Source: Deltaproteobacteria bacterium (GTDB lineage Bacteria > Desulfobacterota > DAOWNY01). Taken from it: DNA of 9,790 bases. This document shows positions 7,006-9,790 of the stretch, one piece after another. Under the pieces are notes generated by a model. That model made no database searches and had not been told where the DNA came from. It was given only the letters and a program-made list of their open reading frames with translations. The translations under genes were made by a program, and so were the position numbers. Positions within the stretch are counted from its first letter, which is position 1. Each line of letters begins with the position of its first letter. Where the stretch lies: positions 1 to 9,790 of the forward strand of contig DAOWNY010000054.1 in NCBI GenBank assembly GCA_030642325.1, written 5' to 3'.

Positions 7006-7042
7006 AATAGCTAATACCTAACCGCTAATAACCGCACAGGTC
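7005..7042 (-). repeat. Right terminal inverted repeat of the cassette
   Basis: Reading inward on the minus strand, the arm starts GACCTGTGCGGTTA and ends GGTATTAGCTATTA. Both segments match the left arm, with 10 additional bases between them that look like a partial internal duplication. Its inner end coincides with the first base of the remnant gene's ATG. Confidence 0.75.
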
Positions 7043-7052
7043 ACAACTTTTC
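7043..7052 (+). repeat. Right copy of 10-bp direct repeat (candidate target-site duplication)
   Basis: This is an exact second copy of ACAACTTTTC from 6756-6765. Removing one copy plus the cassette restores a simple gap of about 210 bp between the TolC-like and adaptor genes. Confidence 0.65.
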
Positions 7053-7238
7053 AATCGAATCGCCGGAATGGATCAACTTGTCGGATTATATCCCCATCAA
7101 TTCATTGTCAGCGGCCAAGGAGGGAACCTCTTGCGATCTTCCTCGTGGAATCAAGGAAAAAATCGGGATAATACGCACAGCAATCTATATTTTCCTGCTT
7201 GTTCTCTTGTAAAATCAAGGCTGTTTCTTAAAACCTTT
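7053..7238. other. Remaining spacer between TolC-like stop and the cassette
   Basis: No gene, hairpin terminator or strong promoter is evident. On the minus strand a weak box pair (TTACAA at 7212-7207, 17-nt spacer, TATAGA at 7189-7184) could give the adaptor and pump genes their own promoter, but the -35 match is poor. Confidence 0.3.
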
Positions 7239-8567
7239 TTATCTCCTCCCCATTGTCCTGATCAGTTCAGCCCGGGCGGTGTTAAAGCCGTAAAGGGCAC
7301 CAAAATAATTCGTTTCCGCCTGGGTTAAAAGAGTCCTTGCATCAAGTACTTCTGTAGAAGTGGTCATCTGCTGTTGATACTGAAGATTGGTAATCCGGTA
7401 GTTTTCCTTTGCCTGTTCCAGGGATTTCCTGGCGGTTACCACATTTTTTTCTGCCACCTTCAAATCGAGGTAAGCAATTTTGACTTCCAACTGTACGGCA
7501 TCTTCCACCCCGGTAAGCTTTTCTTGCAGTGCTCGTTTTTCATAGTGAGATCTGGCAACCTCCGCTTTTGTCTTCCCCCATTCGAAAAATGTCCATTGGA
7601 GCTGAACGGTAATACTTTCGTTGTGGGAATTTCCATAGTCATTTTTACTGGCTTCCGGATCCTCACCGTTTCGATCACAATTTCCCACCAGGGCAACCTG
7701 GGGATAGTATTGACTTTTGGCCAGCTTAATCTGATAATCGGCATTCTTTAAGGCAAGGCGCAAAGCTAAAAGTTCGGGTCTTTCCTTCCCTGCTACCTCA
7801 ATTGATTCCTCAAGGGTCCGGGTGAAAGGATTGAGGTCAAGAACATCCACCACTTGGGTATCCTGGTTAATATCAAGCCGTAAAATGTTATTAAAGGCAG
7901 AAATAGTCAGCTTCACATCCCTCTCACTCCTCACTAAATTTTGAACTTCACCAGCCAGTGCAACTGACGACTTCAGCAGATCATTATAGGGGATCATCCC
8001 CTGCTGGTAAAATTTATTGGCGTCGTCCGCATGAGATTGTAGCTGCTCAACCGCTTTTTTTGCTACCAACCGATATTTCGAAGCAAGCAAAACCCGGAAA
8101 TAGGCAACCTTCACCTCTTTTATGACATCGATAAATGCCATTTCCTTAATAACCTTTTCAATGTCCACACCAAGCTTTGCCATTTCGTGCCTGCTTTTTA
8201 GGGCAAACCCGGTAAAAAGGGGCTGTTTCACACTGAAATTACAATGATAATGGTCCCTTTTTCCAATAAAAAATTCCATGCCGTCAAATTTGGCAAAAGG
8301 TTGGTCATGAAACCTGGTATAGCCGTAACCGGCGGAAAACTCCGGCAGAAAATCGGCAAAGGATTTTTTTACTTCCTCTCCGGCCGCCTTCAGCCGTTCC
8401 TCTTCCCTTTTAATGGCGGTATTATTTTTGAGGGCGATCTCGATGCTCGTTTTAATAGTTAACTTTTCTTTGCTTCCATTGACGGATTCATCATCCGAGG
8501 GATAACCTCCTCCAGGCCATCCGGTTAAAGCCAGAATAATCATCAACCCTAGAAATGCTTTATTCAT
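7239..8567 (-). CDS. TolC-like outer-membrane efflux protein
   Basis: A 442-residue outer-membrane efflux protein (OEP family), the exit duct of the tripartite pump. It begins with a signal peptide (MNKAFLGLMIILALTGWPGG), with cleavage probable around residues 20-26. Two OEP repeats follow: LTIKTSIEIALKNNTAI..EEERLKAAGEEV..ADFLPEFSAGYGYTR early, and RPELLALRLALKNADYQIKLAKSQYYPQVALVGN in the second half. Long coiled-coil helices (about 150-220 and 345-440) should form the periplasmic alpha-barrel. The ATG at 8567 is chosen over a TTG four codons upstream because GGAGGAG lies just ahead of it and overlaps the codons after that TTG. No lipobox Cys is seen. It is the first structural gene of the efflux operon, 139 bp after the TetR stop. 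Substrate specificity is not set by this component. Confidence 0.92.
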   Translation of the reverse strand: MNKAFLGLMIILALTGWPGGGYPSDDESVNGSKEKLTIKTSIEIALKNNTAIKREEERLKAAGEEVKKSFADFLPEFSAGYGYTRFHDQPFAKFDGMEFFIGKRDHYHCNFSVKQPLFTGFALKSRHEMAKLGVDIEKVIKEMAFIDVIKEVKVAYFRVLLASKYRLVAKKAVEQLQSHADDANKFYQQGMIPYNDLLKSSVALAGEVQNLVRSERDVKLTISAFNNILRLDINQDTQVVDVLDLNPFTRTLEESIEVAGKERPELLALRLALKNADYQIKLAKSQYYPQVALVGNCDRNGEDPEASKNDYGNSHNESITVQLQWTFFEWGKTKAEVARSHYEKRALQEKLTGVEDAVQLEVKIAYLDLKVAEKNVVTARKSLEQAKENYRITNLQYQQQMTTSTEVLDARTLLTQAETNYFGALYGFNTARAELIRTMGRR

Positions 8568-8637
8568 TTGCTCCTCCAAATCTATTTTGAAATTATGATT
8601 TAAGAATTGCTGTAACTTGCTCAGGTGTTTAGTTGGA

Positions 8638-8691
8638 AGACTTAAAGACTGGAGGAAAAGCCGCTGTTTTTTGCCTTCAGCCTTTAAGTCT
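8638..8691. repeat. Long imperfect hairpin between TetR and TolC-like genes
   Basis: AGACTTAAAG (8638-8647) is the exact reverse complement of CTTTAAGTCT (8682-8691). Inside, CTGGAGG pairs with CCTTCAG (one G-T pair) and AAAA pairs with TTTT after a bulged base, giving about 21 paired positions around a small GC-rich loop. No run of T follows on either side, so it is not a simple intrinsic terminator. In the operon mRNA it could be a processing or stabilising structure. One arm overlaps copy B of the 28-nt dispersed repeat. Confidence 0.55.
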
Positions 8692-8708
8692 ATCTTACCT
8701 GAATAGTT
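8681..8708 (-). repeat. 28-nt dispersed repeat, copy B
   Basis: It is identical, in reverse complement, to 1046-1073. It begins at the TetR stop codon (overlapping two of its bases) and forms part of the right arm of the hairpin at 8638-8691. Confidence 0.8.
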
Positions 8709-9321
8709 ATGAATTGCTTATCAAAATCCCCCCAAAAAGTACATTAATTAAAAACTGAAGGTTGTCGGATAATGTCTCATCAACCTTATCGGCAATCCAT
8801 CGGTACGTCAGTGTGTCCAGGGACCCAACCATCAAAAGGGCCATTTTTAAAGGATCCATCTCTCTAACTTCCCCCTTTTTAATTCCCTCCCTTAAAATTG
8901 CGGTTACAAACTGAATATACTCCTCGTGCTTTTTGTGGATGTATCCGCCTAAATCCTCTCGTATGGTAACCGCCAGGCCATTCCTCTCGGAAATATAAAT
9001 CTTAAAAAAATCCCGGTTCTCTTCAAAAAATCTGAGATGCCGTTCGGCCAGCACCTTCATTTTTGACTTTACCGTTCTGATTTTTTCTATCGCCTCCTTC
9101 TGCATTATCATAAACAGGTCAGCCTTTTCATTGATCAAGGTATAATAGATGTCTTCCTTACCCTGAAAAAATTTATAAATGGTCGCTAAGGGAAACTCAG
9201 AGACTTCCGAGATATCCGCCATTGAGGTTTTAAAAAATCCCCGTTTGGCAAAGAGCTTTTCGGCGGCCGCAAGAATTTCCTGCTTCCTCCAGGTTCTTTC
9301 TCGCTCTTTTCGATTGTCCAT
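8707..9321 (-). CDS. TetR/AcrR-family transcriptional repressor
   Basis: A 204-residue TetR-type regulator. The N-terminal DNA-binding domain is clear: RKQEILAAAEKLFAKRGFFKTSMADIS (about 12-38) followed by the recognition helix and turn, SEFPLATIYKFFQGKEDIYY (about 41-60), the family's usual (a.TiY.yF.sKe.Ly) pattern. The C-terminal part is helical, divergent and presumably binds an inducer. It is first in line with the outer-membrane, adaptor and pump genes, so it most likely represses this operon and itself, with the pump's substrate or a related compound as inducer. A GAGAGGG ribosome site precedes the ATG. Upstream lies a TTGACA promoter with a palindrome over its -10 region. The last codons abut a dispersed 28-nt repeat. 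Family call is firm; ligand unknown. Confidence 0.93.
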   Translation of the reverse strand: MDNRKERERTWRKQEILAAAEKLFAKRGFFKTSMADISEVSEFPLATIYKFFQGKEDIYYTLINEKADLFMIMQKEAIEKIRTVKSKMKVLAERHLRFFEENRDFFKIYISERNGLAVTIREDLGGYIHKKHEEYIQFVTAILREGIKKGEVREMDPLKMALLMVGSLDTLTYRWIADKVDETLSDNLQFLINVLFGGILISNS

Positions 9322-9364
9322 GGCTGCCCTCTCTTAAATAAGAATGAAAAATATAAAAACAGAA

Positions 9365-9379
9365 TGATAATTCTTATCA
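9365..9379. promoter_or_regulatory. 15-bp palindromic operator candidate (TetR or Fur-type)
   Basis: TGATAATTCTTATCA has perfect 6-bp arms around TTC and covers the predicted -10 of the TetR promoter. A half-site related to it, ATAAGAAT, lies at 9338-9345, complementary to ATTCTTAT at 9370-9377. Simplest reading: the TetR protein's own operator. The site is also one base away from the Fur-family 7-1-7 pattern TGATAATnATTATCA, so control by iron or by another Fur-family protein is possible. Confidence 0.55.
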
Positions 9380-9399
9380 GAATTAAAAATATCTGTCAA
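9371..9399 (-). promoter_or_regulatory. Probable promoter of the TetR-efflux operon
   Basis: On the minus strand a perfect TTGACA (9399-9394) is followed after 17 nt by TAAGAA (9376-9371), a weak -10. Transcription would start near 9363, about 40 nt before the TetR ATG. The palindrome at 9365-9379 overlaps the -10, as expected for a repressed promoter. Confidence 0.5.
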
Positions 9400-9437
9400 C
9401 AAAATAATTGAGGGACATAATAGGGACGTCTATGATT

Positions 9438-9767
9438 TTATGCGTTTAGCTCAATCAATTCAAACCGATTTTGAAAAAGCTGACCGTGCCGCCGGTATTT
9501 CTGATTGAACCATACCGCGTATCCGGTTAGCAGATGGCTCATTAATACGGAAACCGGGATCAAACCAGTCCTTAATAATAAATGTACATGGTTTGGGATC
9601 AGCACCCATGCAAAACAATCGGTTTTTGTATCATGAATCAATTTTTCGAGCCGATTTAGAAAATTTTTCCGATCATAATCGGAACGAAAAATTTTCCCGC
9701 TTTCGATTCTCCTGATGATCACATAATGCAGTGCACCTGGCGCATCTATTCTCGCTTTTCGTGACAT
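9438..9767 (-). CDS. Truncated IS200-like / REP-associated tyrosine transposase (Y1_Tnp)
   Basis: A 109-codon frame opens with MSRKARIDAPGALHYVIIRR, continues KIFRSDYDRKNFLNRLEKL, then has AWVLIPNHVHLLLRTG with the HUH metal motif (His60, His62), then LLTGYAVWFNQKYRRHGQLFQNRF. All of these are family hallmarks, in order. It then stops after ELIELNA, where relatives continue with a long C-terminal part (including the ELVRYIHLNP segment); full-length RAYT-type proteins are about 200-320 residues. The tail that should carry the rest of the catalytic core, including the nucleophilic Tyr, appears lost, so transposition activity is doubtful. It lies upstream of the TetR promoter in the same direction, separated by 116 bp. 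No REP-type hairpin array was seen around it. Upstream of the ATG only a weak AGGTGA is visible. Confidence 0.8.
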   Translation of the reverse strand: MSRKARIDAPGALHYVIIRRIESGKIFRSDYDRKNFLNRLEKLIHDTKTDCFAWVLIPNHVHLLLRTGLIPVSVLMSHLLTGYAVWFNQKYRRHGQLFQNRFELIELNA

Positions 9768-9790
9768 AATTAATAAGTATCACCTAAAAA

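Larger units (their letters stand above)
6766..7042 (-). mobile_element. 277-bp insertion cassette carrying a decayed four-helix-bundle gene
   Basis: Seen: the outer ends are inverted repeats (GATCTGTGCGGTTA at 6766-6779; the reverse complement of 7029-7042 is GACCTGTGCGGTTA, 13 of 14 identical). Inside them are further inverted arms, giving a perfect 21-bp match between 6773-6793 and 7005-7025. Immediately outside lies the same 10-mer, ACAACTTTTC, on both sides. The cargo is a remnant four-helix-bundle (S23 / 23S rRNA intervening-sequence protein) gene whose ATG touches the right inner arm and whose stop lies in the left arm. Inference: this is a non-autonomous transposed unit or the relic of one, inserted between the outer-membrane and adaptor genes of the efflux operon. 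It encodes no transposase of its own. Four-helix-bundle genes are known both inside 23S rRNA genes and as scattered copies; terminal repeats with a target duplication would explain the scattered copies. Confidence 0.65.

Noticed and set aside
6766..7042. A 23S rRNA gene fragment around the intervening-sequence-type gene
   Set aside because: Flanks on both sides are operon spacer; no rRNA-like sequence or helix was seen, so this is a free-standing insertion.
7184..7212. Internal promoter for the adaptor and pump (TTACAA, 17 nt, TATAGA, minus strand)
   Set aside because: The -35 matches only half the consensus; recorded in the spacer entry but not called.
7068..7328. 86-codon plus-strand open frame across the TolC-like 3' end
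   Set aside because: Half of it is antisense to the TolC-like gene, it has no family features and no ribosome site.

Overview
The window appears to be a stretch of chromosome from a diderm (Gram-negative) bacterium. A complete RND-type tripartite efflux operon with a TolC-like outer-membrane component requires an outer membrane. A four-helix-bundle (23S rRNA intervening-sequence type) gene remnant, a REP-associated-type transposase fragment and short heptad repeat tracts in the gaps fit an environmental, probably anaerobic Desulfobacterota-like or related lineage. That placement is inference; no rRNA or other taxonomic marker is present.

Layout: 1-736 (minus) is the N-terminal 245 codons of an amidohydrolase-2 family metal hydrolase running off the left edge. 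737-1296 is a 560-bp gene-free stretch of degenerate heptad repeats plus one copy of a 28-nt repeat found again beside the TetR gene. 1297-2097 (plus) is an inositol-monophosphatase-family gene broken by an in-frame TAA, which also carries a Gly in place of a metal-binding Asp.

2094-9321 (minus) is an efflux locus, in transcription order: TetR regulator, TolC-like outer-membrane protein, periplasmic adaptor, RND pump, and a small PG0541-family transporter-associated protein. The TetR promoter has a TTGACA -35 box and a 15-bp palindrome over the -10 region, a natural site for autorepression of the whole operon, although the palindrome also resembles a Fur-family box. The three pump parts would form a proton-driven conduit from inner membrane to outside. 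The PG0541-type protein is a likely cytoplasmic accessory or sensor.

The most interesting structure lies inside this operon, between the outer-membrane gene and the adaptor gene. It is a 277-bp insertion (6766-7042) with inverted terminal repeats, flanked by a perfect 10-bp direct repeat (ACAACTTTTC) like a target-site duplication. Its cargo is a decayed four-helix-bundle gene whose start codon touches one inverted repeat and whose stop codon lies inside the other. This suggests that four-helix-bundle genes can travel as small non-autonomous cassettes. A truncated IS200/RAYT-like transposase lies at the right end (9438-9767), upstream of the TetR promoter.
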